Origin: Annona cherimola
Taxonomy: Eukaryota > Streptophyta > Magnoliopsida > Magnoliales > Annonaceae
Reading direction: 5' to 3'
Length of the DNA: 64,000 nt
Assembly (NCBI GenBank): GCA_030490835.1
Contig: CM059971.1
Coordinates: 70,264,224 to 70,328,223 of the forward strand
How positions within the stretch are numbered: the first letter of the stretch is position 1; each line of letters begins with the position of its first letter. A program made the position numbers and the translations under genes. Under the pieces are notes generated by a model, which was given only the letters and a program-made list of their open reading frames with translations, was not told the DNA's origin and did not search any database. This document shows positions 11,291-23,173 of the stretch, piece after piece.

Positions 11291-12690
11291 TATGCTTCTC
11301 ACTTTGATTTGTTCTGAGGTTAATTTAGCTTCTGTACCTAGACATACTTGGTGGATAGATTATAGTGCTACTACTCACATAAGTGTGTCTATGCAGGGTT
11401 GCCTGAGCTACTGAAAGCCAAATGATGCTGAAAGATTCATCTAAGTGGGCGATGACAAATCAGTTGAAGTCGAGGTAATAGGCACATTTCGATTATTATT
11501 AAAAATTAGTTTTTATTTGGATTTAAAAGAGACATATATTGTACCGTCTTTTAGACGGAACTTGGTTTTTATTTTTGTATTGGACAAATCTGGTTATTCT
11601 TGTTCATTTGGAAATAGTCAGTTTAATCTTTCTCTAAATTCAAATATTATGGGTACCGGCTCTTTATCCAGTTATGATAACCTTTATTTGCTTGATACAA
11701 TTGTATCGTTTTTTGAATCCTTACATGTGAATTCGCGTGGTACAAAACGAAAATTAACCGATGAGAATTTTGCTTCACTCTGGCACAAACGTTTAGGACA
11801 TATTTCTAAACAAAGAATTGAGGGACTTGTGTCAGATGAAATTCTTAATCCTCTTGACTTGTCAGATTTCCAAGTTTGTATTAATTGTGTTAAGGAAAAA
11901 CAGACAAACATAAGGAGATTCGATGCCAACAGGTCTTCGGACGTCTTAGAACTAATACATACAGATATTTATGGGTCATTCCCTACGGCTTCTTGGAATG
12001 GTCAGCAATATTTTATTATGTTCATTGATGATTTCTCTCATTATAGCTACCTATATCTCATCCATGAGAAGTCTCAACCACTGGACGTGTTTAAAATTTA
12101 TAAGGCTGAAGTTGAAAATCAACTTAGCAAAAGAATTAAGGTCGTTAGATCTGATCGTGGTGGTAAATACTACGGTAGATATGACGAATCAGGTGAACAA
12201 TGTCCAAGGCCTTCTGCCAAATTCCTAAAAGAGTGCGGTATCGTCCCATAGTACACCATGCCAGGAAGTCCTACAATGAATGGTATTACTGAATGACAAA
12301 ACAGAACTTTAAAGGACATGGTAAGGAGTATGATCAGTTGTATTACTTTACCAGACTCACTCTAGGGAGAGGCATTAAAGACTGCAACTTATATCCTTAA
12401 CAGAGTACCAACCAAGGTAGCCGCTAAAATCCCTTATGAATTATGGATGAGCAAAAAGTCTGTCATAAAGCATTTACGCGTTTGGGGTTGTCCAGCTGAG
12501 GCAAGGTCTTATAGGCCAAATGAAAAGAAATTGGACTCAAGAACAATTAGCAGTTATTTTATTGGATATTCTGAACGGTCCCGAGGGTATAAATTTTATG
12601 ATCTCACATCTAGATCTTTTTTTGAAATGGAAAATGCCCAGTTCTTTGAGGATATTGAGCTTGGGGGGGGAGGATAATGTTAGAGACTAT
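11291..12690 (+). pseudogene. Copia element 1 protease and integrase
   Basis: The protease site reads WWIDYSATTH near 11350-11380. The family motif is D-S/T-G, so the catalytic triplet is lost here. The GAG-pre-integrase zinc region follows (LWHKRLGHISKQRIEGL, then CINC, 11778-11890). The integrase core then shows HTDIYG, FIMFIDDFSHYSYLY and VVRSDRGGKYYG, covering the first two acidic residues. The E-region is disrupted by stops near 12249 and 12294. Integrase would join element cDNA to chromosomal DNA in the nucleus. An open frame covers 11445-12251, and another (12447-12677) carries the integrase C-terminal HLRVWGCPA phrase. Confidence 0.82.
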
Positions 12691-12949
12691 GTTTTTGAAG
12701 AGGAATTGATAACTTTTCCTTTGATTGTTGTTCCTGATATGGTTCAAGCAACAATAAAGGAACTATGAGACATTGTTGACAACCTCCCTGATCAACGTCA
12801 ATAGGATATTCCTGCTGATCAAGCTCAACAACCTCAAGAACTAATGCCATTAAGGAGATCCACTAGAGAAAGGAGAAGTGCAATTTTTCAGTGATTATAT
12901 TATCTTTCTCCAAGAACAGGATGATATTATAATAATGGAAGATGATCCT

Positions 12950-14515
12950 ATCAACTTTCGTCTAGTAAAAATTCTCAAGAGTGGATTAATGCCATAGATG
13001 AAGAGATTAAGTCCATGAAAGATAATGACGTTTGGGAACCAGTCACATTGCCCGAAGGTGCAAAGCCCATTAGTTGTAAATGGATATTTAAAACCAAAAG
13101 GCGTTCAAAGAGTAATGTGAAAAGGTATAAGACTCGTTTTATCGCAAAGAGATTTACTTAAAAGGAAGGCATTGATTATAAAGAGAGTTTCTCTCTAGTT
13201 TCATCGAAAGACTCTGTCAGGGTAATAATGACTTTAGTTGCACATATTGACCTTGAGCTACATCAGATGGACGTAAAGACTGTATTTTTCAATGGTAACA
13301 TTGATTAAACTATTTATATGGTGCAACTAGAAAATTGTGTCTGGATATGCAAAACGAATGATATATAAACTAAAGAAATCCATCTATGAGCTCAAGCAGA
13401 CTTCCCGTCAATGGTATTACAAATTTCATCAAGTTGTCATCTCATTCAATTTCGAAATGAATATAGTTGATGATTGTGTATGCTATAAGTTCTGTAGGAG
13501 TAAACACATTTTTCTGATCTTATATGTCGATGACATACTTCTTGCCAGCAATGATATAGGTTTATTGCATGAAACTAAGAGATTTCTATCAACCAAATTT
13601 GAGATGAAAGATCTTGGTGGAACAACTTTTGTATTAGGAATTCAGATACATTAAGATTGTTCTCGAGGTATTCTTGGATTATCACAAAAGGCCTATATTG
13701 AAAGAGTACTAGAAAATTTGGCATGCAGGATCGTAAACCTGGAGATACCCCTATTGCCAAGGGAGACAAATTCAGTCTCGATCAGTGCCCTAAGAATGAT
13801 TTTGAATCCAAGGAAATGCAGAAAATTTCTTATGCTTCAGCAGTGGGAAGTTTGATGTATGCCCAAGTTTGCATACGTCCAGATATAGCATTCATTGTTG
13901 GGATGTTGTGCAGATACTTAAGTAATTCGGGAATGGATCATTGGAAAGCATCCAAAAGAGTTTTTAAATATCTATAGAGAACAAAACACTACATGCTCAC
14001 ATACAGGAGGTCAGATAATGTAGAGATAATTAGATATTCAGATTCCGACCATGTAGGATTCCAGGACAGTCTTAGATCCACTTCGGGTTATATTTATCTG
14101 CTTGTCGGAGGAGTCATCTCTTGGAGGAGTGCTAAGCAGACACTCGTTGCTCCTTCCACAATGGCAGCTGAATTTATAGCATGTTTTGAGGCATCTAATC
14201 AGGCCATATGGCTGCAAAAATTTTGTCATGGGGCTGCGAATTGTGAATGAAATTGAAAGACTACTCAAGTTATTTTGTGATAATAACTCAATAGTCTTAT
14301 ATTCCAATAACAACAGGAGCTCAACGAAGTCAAAATTCATTGACCTCAAGTTCCTAGTTGTTAAGGAAAGAATTCAGGAAGGTCGAGTGTCTATAGAGCA
14401 TATAGGAACAAACTCTATGATTGCGGATCCGCTGACTAAGGGACTACCACCCAAGGTGTTTTATGAGCATACTGCTCACATGGGTATTGTATCACTCAAT
14501 GATACTCTGGTTTAG
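12950..14515 (+). pseudogene. Copia element 1 reverse transcriptase and RNase H
   Basis: Reverse transcriptase pieces appear in several frames. W-I-F-K-T-K at about 13081 and LHQMDVKTVFFNG at about 13258 are followed by an open frame at 13337-13654 with YELKQTSRQWYYKF, the intact catalytic YVDD (about 13528) and KFEMKDLGGT. Then comes SYASAVGSLMYAQVCIRPDI (13825-13890). RNase H follows at 13993-14500 with YSDSDHVG, STSGYIYLL, SRSTK-type remnants and MIADPLTKGLP. At least five stops or frameshifts break the chain. The enzymes would copy element RNA within the virus-like particle. Confidence 0.85.
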
Positions 14516-14913
14516 TGGGAGTTTGTATTTTGTGCTTTTATTTGGTAGACACACGATTTTGTATATTACAGTTATGGATATTTTCTATAGAAATAAAGTG
14601 TTCAGTATTTTAGTTATTCAGTATTTTGGTTTTGGTTTGATCTCACCAAATATGTCAGACCAGTTGGAAATAGACATGTTATATCACATTACATGTAATT
14701 TCCATGCTACACATCCATACTTGATCTATGTCGTTTGGTTATGTTTGATATATAATCATGGATGAGTCTAATTACGATAAATATGACAAAGGCCGCCTTG
14801 GTCCTATGTTGGCATAACTGATGGATGAGATTGTTCGGAGATGATTTTGGTATGATAGCAAAAGGTTTTGAACTCATAAAGTTATGTATATAATTATAAA
14901 ATATATGTAGTCC

Positions 14914-14924
14914 AAGTGGGAGAT
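14914..14924 (+). promoter_or_regulatory. Polypurine tract of copia element 1
   Basis: AAGTGGGAGAT lies directly before the 3' LTR, the expected place for second-strand priming. Confidence 0.75.
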
Positions 14925-15386
14925 TGTTGGAATTTTAGACACATATATATTAATTATATATATATGCTATCATAAATAATGACCTAATTATTTAAAGTGA
15001 TCTTATAAAGATTTTATGGGCTTAAATCATTTAATAAAGTATGGATCTCCTATGCATAGAAACCCTACAGCCTAATTTCTATTTTCTATTTTTATGATGG
15101 ACTAAATTAGAAATGCGAAAAATAGACTTTCTATATAAACGGTTGTGGTCCCCGGGTTATGCACCTGTCAGGGTTTCTTTTCAAACATCCCATCAGTTGA
15201 AAAGAGGAGCCACCTTCTCCAAAAAACCCTAGGGCATTAACTTGGAAGACCCAAAACCACAAAATTTAAGTACGAACTGCATCCATGGATTTAGGTACGC
15301 TTTCGCTTATAGCTTTTATTTTCTTAGTAATTTAGCATGGAGAATTTTGGTTGATTATGGATTTAATCAATATGATTTTCTCAACA
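14925..15386 (+). repeat. Copia element 1, 3' LTR
   Basis: Starts TGTTGGAATTTTAGACAC and ends TTTTCTCAACA. It matches the 5' LTR along its whole length at about 90 percent by eye. Confidence 0.9.
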
Positions 15387-15391
15387 AATAC
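15387..15391. repeat. Target-site duplication, right copy (AATAC)
   Basis: Exact repeat of 7664-7668. It marks the point where the interrupted LINE resumes. Confidence 0.85.
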
Positions 15392-18300
15392 CACTGTAGA
15401 TAAGAGTTAACAGATAATGGATAAAGGAAATGAATGAAACCAATCAACCAAGTTGGGGAAGTAAAGAGTTGAATGGGGAGATGGTTGAGGAAGTAGGGAA
15501 GGATATATGAGGTATGGAGAGGGCATGGCGGAAGTGGGAATGTGAAGATAGAGGGGGGATGGTAGGGGAAGAACATGGTTTAGAAGAGAAAGAGAACATA
15601 CGGGGATGAGAATCAACAAAATGGGAGAGCAAAAGGAGTGGGAAGGTAGGAAAAGAGCGGCAGACGGGGTTGATATAAAAGAGGAAGCAAGAGGAAAAAG
15701 CGAAGCAGTGACGAGGGGGCTAATAGTTTGCACAAATAGTGGAGGATGAGAACATCTCTTAGCCCCACCATAAGAAATGAGTCTCCTAGCTTGGAAGTGT
15801 TGTGGCTTTGGAACCCCACGGGAAATTTGAAATGCCAATGATGTTGTGAGGCAAAAAGATCCGAACATGGTTTTTGTTTGTGTAACAAAGAGAACCACTA
15901 GGGAAATGAAAATCATAAAGAGGAAGCTAGGTTTCCATCACTGAGTAGCTATTTCAAGTGAGCACAGAAGGGGAGGTTTGACACTCTTATGGAAAGAATA
16001 ATGGCAGGTCAACATAGAAAGTTACTCACAAAACCACATAGATGCTAAAATCATATTGAATAATCTGAAAGGAAATTCTAATAGGGTTTCATGGATGCCC
16101 AGTTTGGTCAAGGAGAGAGGAATCATGGAACCTTCTACATTTCATGTGTAATAAGAGGATAACTCCATGGGTAATTATAGGTGACTTCAACAAGGTGATT
16201 AGTTTATCTAAAGTCAGGAGCTTTTGTGCCAGGAATGAAAGGTAGATGGAGAAATTTAGAGAGGTAATTGATAAATGTGATCTCCAAGATCTTGGATTTG
16301 TGGGATCACCAATGACTTGGCATAACAATAGGACTAGGAGAGATAGAGTTGAAGCATGACTTGACATAGGAATGACAAATCATGATTGGCTATTTTATTT
16401 CCCATTTGCAAAAGTTGAACACCTCGTAGCTGCCTCATCGGATCATAATCCCTTTCTCCTATGTCTGGACGAAAGGAATAGGAAAAAGAACATACCAAGG
16501 GAGTTCAAAAATTAGTTATACTGTGTAAAAAAAGGGTGGCTCATGAGCTAATTCAGAAAGTTTGCGATAGGAGAAGCCCATGTGAGGTATCAATATTCCA
16601 AAACATAAGTAACAAACTCAAGCAGTGTAGAATAAAACTCTTGGAATGGAGCAAAGAGAAACAGAACAACGTTTTCAAAAACCTGAAGGAAAGACAGGAG
16701 GAGTTATAGGCATTACGACACTAACACCCTACAGATGAGAAGGATAGAGCTATTTGTGAGATGGAGAAAAGAATCAATATACTCTTGGAGGATGAAGAAA
16801 TTATTTGGAAACGGAGATCCAACGTTTGCTAGCTTAATTATGGGGACAAAAACACAGGTTATCTTCATAGACCTACATCTAATCGAAGGAGAAGAAACCT
16901 TATCAGTAGCTTGGTGGATGAGGAAGGAAATCGGCTGAATGATTAGAAAAATATGGAGACAACATTCAATAACTACTTCAAGATGTTATTCCAAAGCTTA
17001 GAACTACACAATTAGGATAGATCGATAAAGGAAATCAAGGCTTGTCTTTTAGACCACAAGAAGGAATATGTGGTTAGGTCGCTAAGTATGGAGGTGGAAA
17101 AACAGTTAAGTTGATGAACCTAACAAAAGCATCAGGCCTAGATGGCATGTTTGCAGGGTTCTTCCCAATGCGTTAGAGGACTACGGGGCAGGATGTCTTT
17201 AATATGTGCAGAGAGTTCATGGAGAAAGAGGAAGATAACGAGAGAGAATTCCAGCTACGATACCTAAACTCCATTACAATTATCCTAATCCTAAAGAAGA
17301 AGGGAGCATGCAAAGTTGAGGACTTCAAACCAATTAGTTTATGCAATGTGGTATACAAAGTGCTAGCAAAAGTCTTAGCGAACAGATTGAAGAAAAGTCT
17401 CTAAACAATTATCTTTACTCAGTACAGTGCCTTTATTCCAGGGCATCTTATCACAGACAACATACTCATTGCCTATGAAGCCATTCACCACCTACAATGC
17501 AAAAAGAAGGGCAAGAGGAATGATGTGCCTATAAAGCTAGACACGTCAAAGGCCTACAATTGGGTCGAATAGATTTACCTTGTCGAAGTAACAAAGAAGA
17601 TGAACTCCAATAATACTTAGATCACATGGATTAAGAAATGTATCATCATAGTCGCATATAAAGTGAATGTAAATTATCAAAGTCTTAAAAAATAAAACCA
17701 AAGAGGGGGCTAAGACAAGATGATCCCCTATCACTACACCTGTTTCTATTATGTGCCGAAGGATTATCCTTTATGATTAATGAATGAGACAGAAAGAAGT
17801 TGATCATGAGATTGAATTTATCTCTAGGTGGACCTTGTATTTCACATTTATTCTTTTCCGACGATGCAGCATCCCAACAACGACCTGAATAGTATGTTGA
17901 GTCACTTCTAGTGGGGGAAAATGAAGGGAGGAGGAAAATTAGCTGGGTAGCTTGGAATGAAATGAGCAACCCAAAGACTGAAGGAGGTTTGGATTTTAAA
18001 GATCTATTGACCTTCAATTATGCACTCCCAGCTAAACAATTTTGGTAGCTAATTTAGAACCAAAACTCCCTATGCTATAATATTTAAAAGAAAAATACTT
18101 TCCAAGAGGCAGTATATGAGAGAGTAAAGTAAGCAGTAGGGATTCCTTCACTTGTAAATGCATCCAAAAGGTGAAGTGGCTAATGGTTGAAGGGGGATGT
18201 TGGCATGTGGGAGATGGGAACAACGCCCAATTTTTCAATGACAAGTTGATGGATATGAAGATTCAGAAATCTGGACCCCTTCCACAATACATCCCTAATT

Positions 18301-19640
18301 ATGTACTAGTTAGCAAATTCGTCAACTAATAGATTCTTGCTTAGGATAAAGTATGATCATGGCCATGGCTGGGGAAGACATTTGGAAGAAGATAACTCAA
18401 ATACCATTACCTCCCAAGAGGCTCTAAAGACAACTAGTTCTGGGCAAAGAAAATTGATGAAAAATTCGCAATCAAGTCAAAATACAAAATGTTAAAAGCT
18501 AACCCCTTTTGTTTTGCAGAACAACAATGACGGCGATGTAAAGGTACAAGCTCCCGATAAAGGAAGCTGCTGAGAAGATTGGAAAACAAAACTTCCAAGT
18601 AGAGTCAAGGTGTTTGGGTGGAGATTGATAAGGGATGCACTCTCGACAAGAACAAATGTCAGACAAAAGGACCTCAAAATTGACACAATTTGCATACCAT
18701 GCAGCAAAAAAATCGGAGGACGTGCAACATTTGTTTGTGTTTTGTGATGCAATCATCTCAGCTAGGAGGGAGATGATGATGGACAACAATATTTGGATTC
18801 CCAAGAGAGCCACAATTTGCATCTTACAACTCCCATTGTCCTTAAAGAAGAAAAATGGGTTTTAGTTTTATCTCCTCTTTTGCTGGCGAGTTTGGTTCTT
18901 GAGAAACAAATGCAGAGAGCAAGGATCACAATTGGAGCTTAGGGATGTCATGGACTGGAGCTAGGCATACTTGGAAATTCTAGAAAATACAAGACAATTG
19001 GGTCGAAGTAGTGTATTGGATAAACCTCTGTTTCTAAGATTGAGAAGACCACCTATTGGTAAATTTAAAATCAATGTGGATGGAAGGAGATTAGTGTTGG
19101 GAAGGTGTACAAATTTGGTGCAATCTTAAGAAATTCAAATGGAAGGTTCATGGCAGCATATGAATGGTAATGTGATAGGGTAATGGATGCGATCAACGTG
19201 AAGGCAAGGACAGTCTTGGGAGGAATCAAATGGGTAGTGGAGATGGGTATTCAACAACTTGTAACGGAGATTGATTCTCTTCTCTTGAGAAATCTTTTGG
19301 AAGCCGTCCAGGAAATTCAGGATCTTGTAAATGGTTTTACTTCAGTAAACTTTCATCATGTTCTAAGATCCAGCAATAGGTGTGCCCATGCCTTAGCCGA
19401 TCGTTCAGTTAAATCATGTGTCTCAATGGGTCTAGTGGGAAGAACCACCACATTTCCTTGTACATCCAATACATTTGGATTTTTTGTCTAGCAGTTCCTA
19501 CCAAATTGAAACACACTTTTACTTCAAAAAAAAGCCATCGAGTGCATTTACTCCTCTCTACTTACTCTGCTACAAAAGCTTACAAGTCTAAATATCCTTT
19601 AATAGTACTTTTGGAGTTGCAAAATAATATAGAAGTGTAA
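15392..19640 (+). pseudogene. LINE (L1-type) ORF2, 3' half of the interrupted element
   Basis: The order of domains is that of plant L1 ORF2p. An endonuclease lies at 16150-16480 (VIIGDFNKVI, GSPMTWHNNR, ASSDHNPFLL). Reverse transcriptase covers 17100-17900 ([46 protein letters not shown], then FFSDDA where the catalytic FADD is expected). A finger/thumb remnant follows at 17930-18040, a zf-RVT region at 18480-18750 (LPSRVKVFGWRLIRDALSTR) and an RNase H-like RVT_3 domain at 19060-19430 (FKINVDG, then EIDSLLL and SSNRCAHALADRSV). Only a few dozen bases separate FFSDDA from the SWVAWNEM phrase, so roughly 200-250 codons are deleted there. Stops are frequent. The 3' boundary is uncertain; an A-rich run at 19529-19536 is one candidate. 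Confidence 0.82.
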
Positions 19641-21083
19641 ATTTCATCACTCAAGAGTTCATTTTTCATTTTTACATTTAGCTTTACGAAAACATATCGC
19701 TCTCAATAACTTTTCACATTTCTATGTATGATTTTGCTTTGTTCAATTAGTTTGCTCGCATAGGGAGTTTATATTGAGATTAGAAAATCTATCATATTGT
19801 CTGTCAAAGAAAAAGGAAGAAGAAAAACCAACATACTGTAAGAAATAGAGTATAATTAGATATAAGGTTACAATCTCAAAGACTTGAATAGGATTGAGTT
19901 TGAACTAGGTTGTTGTATTTATTGTGTCCTTATCTAATAATATTGATAACGTAATAATAAATTATTATAATATATTGTAAAACATTATGATATTATAAAA
20001 TAGATATAATGTAATATGTGATAATATATTGTTATGATTATATTATAATATATACATTATCTACAATATTATAAATAATTTAAAATAATAACATACAATA
20101 TAATATATATTACATATTATTTTTATAGCTTATTAATAAACTAATTAGAATTATATAATAGTAATCTAGCCTCTGTTTCATATTATAAAAAATATAAGAA
20201 AAAGTTGTGAAATTTTTTTAAAATGTAAGAGTGTAATATAATGTGACATATAAGGTCAATGATGTCACTATTTGAACAAAATTGTGGCTAAAGTGAGTGT
20301 ATTTAGAATAACACGAGAAAGAGATTCTAAGTTCAAATATTAGATAGAGACAAGGGATGAGGTACACCTCAAGTGTCTAGTAATCAAAAGTGTATGATAT
20401 GATAAAAAAAAGTTAACAATTAAGGGTAAGAAGAATACCATTAAAAAATGGAGTAATTATATGAAAATTTTCATAAAAATAATTAAAATATGGAGGTGAT
20501 AAAAAGTAAAGTAGCTATGTCACATCAAAAGGTGTAAAAATATTTAAAAAATTCTCCTCCCTCACATTCAAAACAGATACTTAATAGCATATATTCTATA
20601 TGTAAGATAAGATAATATGATGTAATATATTATATTATTATGTTATTGTATTATAATGTATTATAATACATAAAATGTATATAATAATAATATTATTATA
20701 TTGTATACATTACAATGTTATCTAACATATAAATCATATTTTGTATTATAATAGGTATATATATACATGTAATTGTAACATGTACATAATGAGTCATGAT
20801 CATCTATAACCGGTTGGAAATGGTCCTAAAATCCAGTTTTAAAAATTATTTTTAGTTTTTTTAAAATTGTTAATTTGGTGAAAATGACCACAATACTTTG
20901 TGTTTAAAATTCAAAAAATATATTTACTCATATTCAAAAAATGTTAAAATTGGTTTATAGATAATATAAACATGGATTTACACTTTCGAAAAGCTAAATT
21001 TTTTTTGAAGAGAGACACATTTAATTATTATTTTATATTATTAAATTATGTAATCTATTCATGTAACACATAATATTATTACA
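19641..21083. other. AT-rich intergenic DNA with TATAAT/ATTATA palindromic clusters
   Basis: Two clusters (about 19930-20160 and 20580-20770) consist of interleaved TAATATATTATAATA-like words that can fold on themselves. They resemble decayed AT-rich foldback or microsatellite DNA. No reading frame of interest. Confidence 0.45.
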
Positions 21084-21084
21084 T

Positions 21085-21262
21085 AGGGTGTTTTTGGTTA
21101 TCCAGAAAAATGTGGAAAAGTTGTTGTGGCAAAAAGGTAAGAGAGAGATGCATAAGATAGGGATGATAATTAGGAATAATGGCTAGTTCTATGGAAGAAT
21201 AAAAATAAATATTTGAATAAAAGATGAGTAGAAAAGTATGATAATTATTTACCAAACACACA
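21085..21262. mobile_element. Tourist-like MITE remnant
   Basis: Starts GGGTGTTTTTGGTTA and ends TTACCAAACACAC. These are complementary termini of the type seen in the better preserved copies at 34747-35350. The interior reads as the opposite orientation of those copies. The short length (about 178 bp) suggests internal loss. Confidence 0.5.
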
Positions 21263-21965
21263 TATAATGTTATATAAGGGTACATGATATGATGATGAAT
21301 GATATGCACATAATATCATCGCATGCATTATATATCACAATATACGTAATAACAATATATAATGTAAAATATATCTGGTTATATTATATATTATATTTGA
21401 TATATGTTATTGTCTTCCAAAAAATATACATACAAGCTAACTTTTATAAAACCCCTTTCTGTGTAACTCTATTTATTTTTTAATACATTAATGTCAGATT
21501 GAAAATCAACTTTATTTATTGTATTTAGCATCAATTATATTATTATGGAAACTCTCTCATTTGTTTATTATCCCTATTTATAAGACTCATCTATAAATAT
21601 GTAATTATCATAATATGATGATTTCATACTAAAAATAATTTGTAATTAGCATTATTAACATCTAATTTATTTAAAATATCATGATCATGCGGATAAATGA
21701 TTATATAAGAATTATTATATTTAAATACATACGTGAATGAATATAAGTATTTTCTTAATTTACACATAAATATATCTATTTTTGAATAAATGTAGCCCAT
21801 ACGCATATTCAATTTGGATAAAACATGATCTCTTAGCTAAACAAATAATGTTAAATACAATGAATAAATTGAATTTTGTACCAATCATTAATATTTTAAA
21901 AATAAAAAAGTTACATGAAATCACTTTGTGATTTTATATAAACTGATTACAAAGAATAGGAACCA
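21263..21965. other. AT-rich intergenic DNA, nothing assigned
   Basis: About 700 bases of AT-rich sequence with short open frames only. No element termini were recognised. Confidence 0.45.
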
Positions 21966-21973
21966 ATTATATT

Positions 21974-22352
21974 AGAGTACCGATCTTTTCAGACCGGTCG
22001 ATTTCTGACCGGTCAAAAAATATTTTTTTTTGCTTTTTTTTTTTGAAATTTTTTTTATAAACATATTAATCTAATTATATTTAATCTATAAACCAAGTTT
22101 TATCATTTTTAGATATGTATATATATTTATTTTGGATTTTTAAATACAGGGATATTTAAGTCATTTTAAATATTCTTAAAATGACTTAAATACCCCTGTA
22201 TTTAAAAATCCAAAATAAATATATAGATATATCCAAAAATGTTAAAAATTGATTTATAGATTAAATATAACTAGATTAACATGTTTATAAAATTATTTTT
22301 AAAAAAAAATTCAAGAAATATATTTTTTGACGGTCTGAAAAGATCATTCCGC
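21974..22352. mobile_element. Foldback MITE (Mutator-like) with exact 9-bp flanking repeat
   Basis: The two arms are near-complements: CTTTTCAGACCG and TCAAAAAATAT on the left, ATATTTTTTGACGGTCTGAAAAG on the right. Inside are AATCTAATTATATTTAATCT and the complementary partner, closing around an AAATGACTTAAATACCCC hairpin. The left tip carries a duplicated GACCGGTC unit. The 9-bp word ATTATATTA occurs at 21966-21974 and again at 22353-22361 (one base shared with the tip). That is a Mutator-type target duplication. The inner core is shared with the copies at 10399, 39721, 59560 and 61850. Confidence 0.8.
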
Positions 22353-22361
22353 ATTATATTA

Positions 22362-22960
22362 TTATGTATGGGTAATAACTTATCTCAATATGCATATATG
22401 GTTTGAGATTTTATTGCTATTTCTTTTTCTTTTTCTTTTCATTTTATGTGAGGCTACATGTATTCTTTATATATATATTAAAATTTTTATTTTTAGATTT
22501 TTCTATGTATTTTTGATACTTTAAAAATAATAATTTTCAACTCCATGTATAGGATTTTCATTATTGATTTTTGAAATTATGAAAAATATATACAAAAATT
22601 CAAAAAAATGCTAAATTTTTGTATACGAAGTAAGTACATGTGAGGTCATATAACAATATATAGATTTGAATACATATGTATATATTGAACCGTCACCCAT
22701 TGTGTATAGCAATGATAATTACACATATGTACGTAATTTGTCGTATATCTTATAATATCACATATACTATTGATTATAGTTTATACAATTGTCATATCAT
22801 TTTTTTGTATATATAATTATAATATTTTAATATTTAATGATAATTCATTTTACAGTGATGATATATAATATTTTACTAACTTTATCCCTAAGCTCAATCG
22901 ATTATGTCAATTCATAGTAAAAACCATTATATTATAATCACATTACCCATTGTCCCGGGA
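22362..22960. other. AT-rich DNA upstream of NRPB1, with an imperfect palindrome
   Basis: Between about 22445 and 22655 an imperfect inverted repeat runs from ACATGTATTCTTTATA to TATACGAAGTAAGTACATGT, probably another decayed foldback element. The remainder is AT-rich and uninformative. It lies within 0.8 kb of the NRPB1 start codon. Confidence 0.45.
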
Positions 22961-22998
22961 TTCTTTAACTCGTTCCCAAACTCAAGCCGATCTGCTCC

Positions 22999-23005
22999 TA
23001 TAAAT
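22999..23005 (+). promoter_or_regulatory. Candidate TATA box of NRPB1
   Basis: TATAAAT in the context CTCCTATAAATGC lies about 170 bases before the NRPB1 start codon, in the first GC-balanced sequence after a long AT-rich stretch. The transcription start would be expected near 23030. No transcript evidence is available here. Confidence 0.55.
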
Positions 23006-23173
23006 GCTCCTGCATGACTGGAGGGAGTTTTGAATCTTATTTTTGTTTCTCTTCTGTCTCGGATCCGGATATATCTCCGGCAATGGAGATTCTCCCTAGA
23101 GAAGGATGATTATAACTTCGACTGCAGTGAAAATATCAAACCCTAAAAGCAAAAAATCATCTAGTTCGTCGCC

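Larger units (their letters stand above)
7669..15386 (+). mobile_element. Degenerate Ty1/copia retrotransposon inserted in a LINE
   Basis: A full-length but decayed element in forward orientation: 5' LTR 7669-8132, primer-binding site 8135-8147, a long leader to about 10100, gag, protease, integrase, reverse transcriptase and RNase H in copia order, a polypurine tract at 14914-14924, and a 3' LTR 14925-15386. It is flanked by AATAC duplications. The LTRs differ at roughly 45 of 462 positions by eye, about 90 percent identity, mostly transitions, so the insertion is old. Many stops and frameshifts rule out activity. It is itself interrupted by a foldback MITE at 10399-10738. Confidence 0.9.

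Noticed and set aside
15367..15916. Minus-strand Ser/Pro/Leu-rich frames
   Set aside because: Antisense of purine-rich LINE sequence; no domain.
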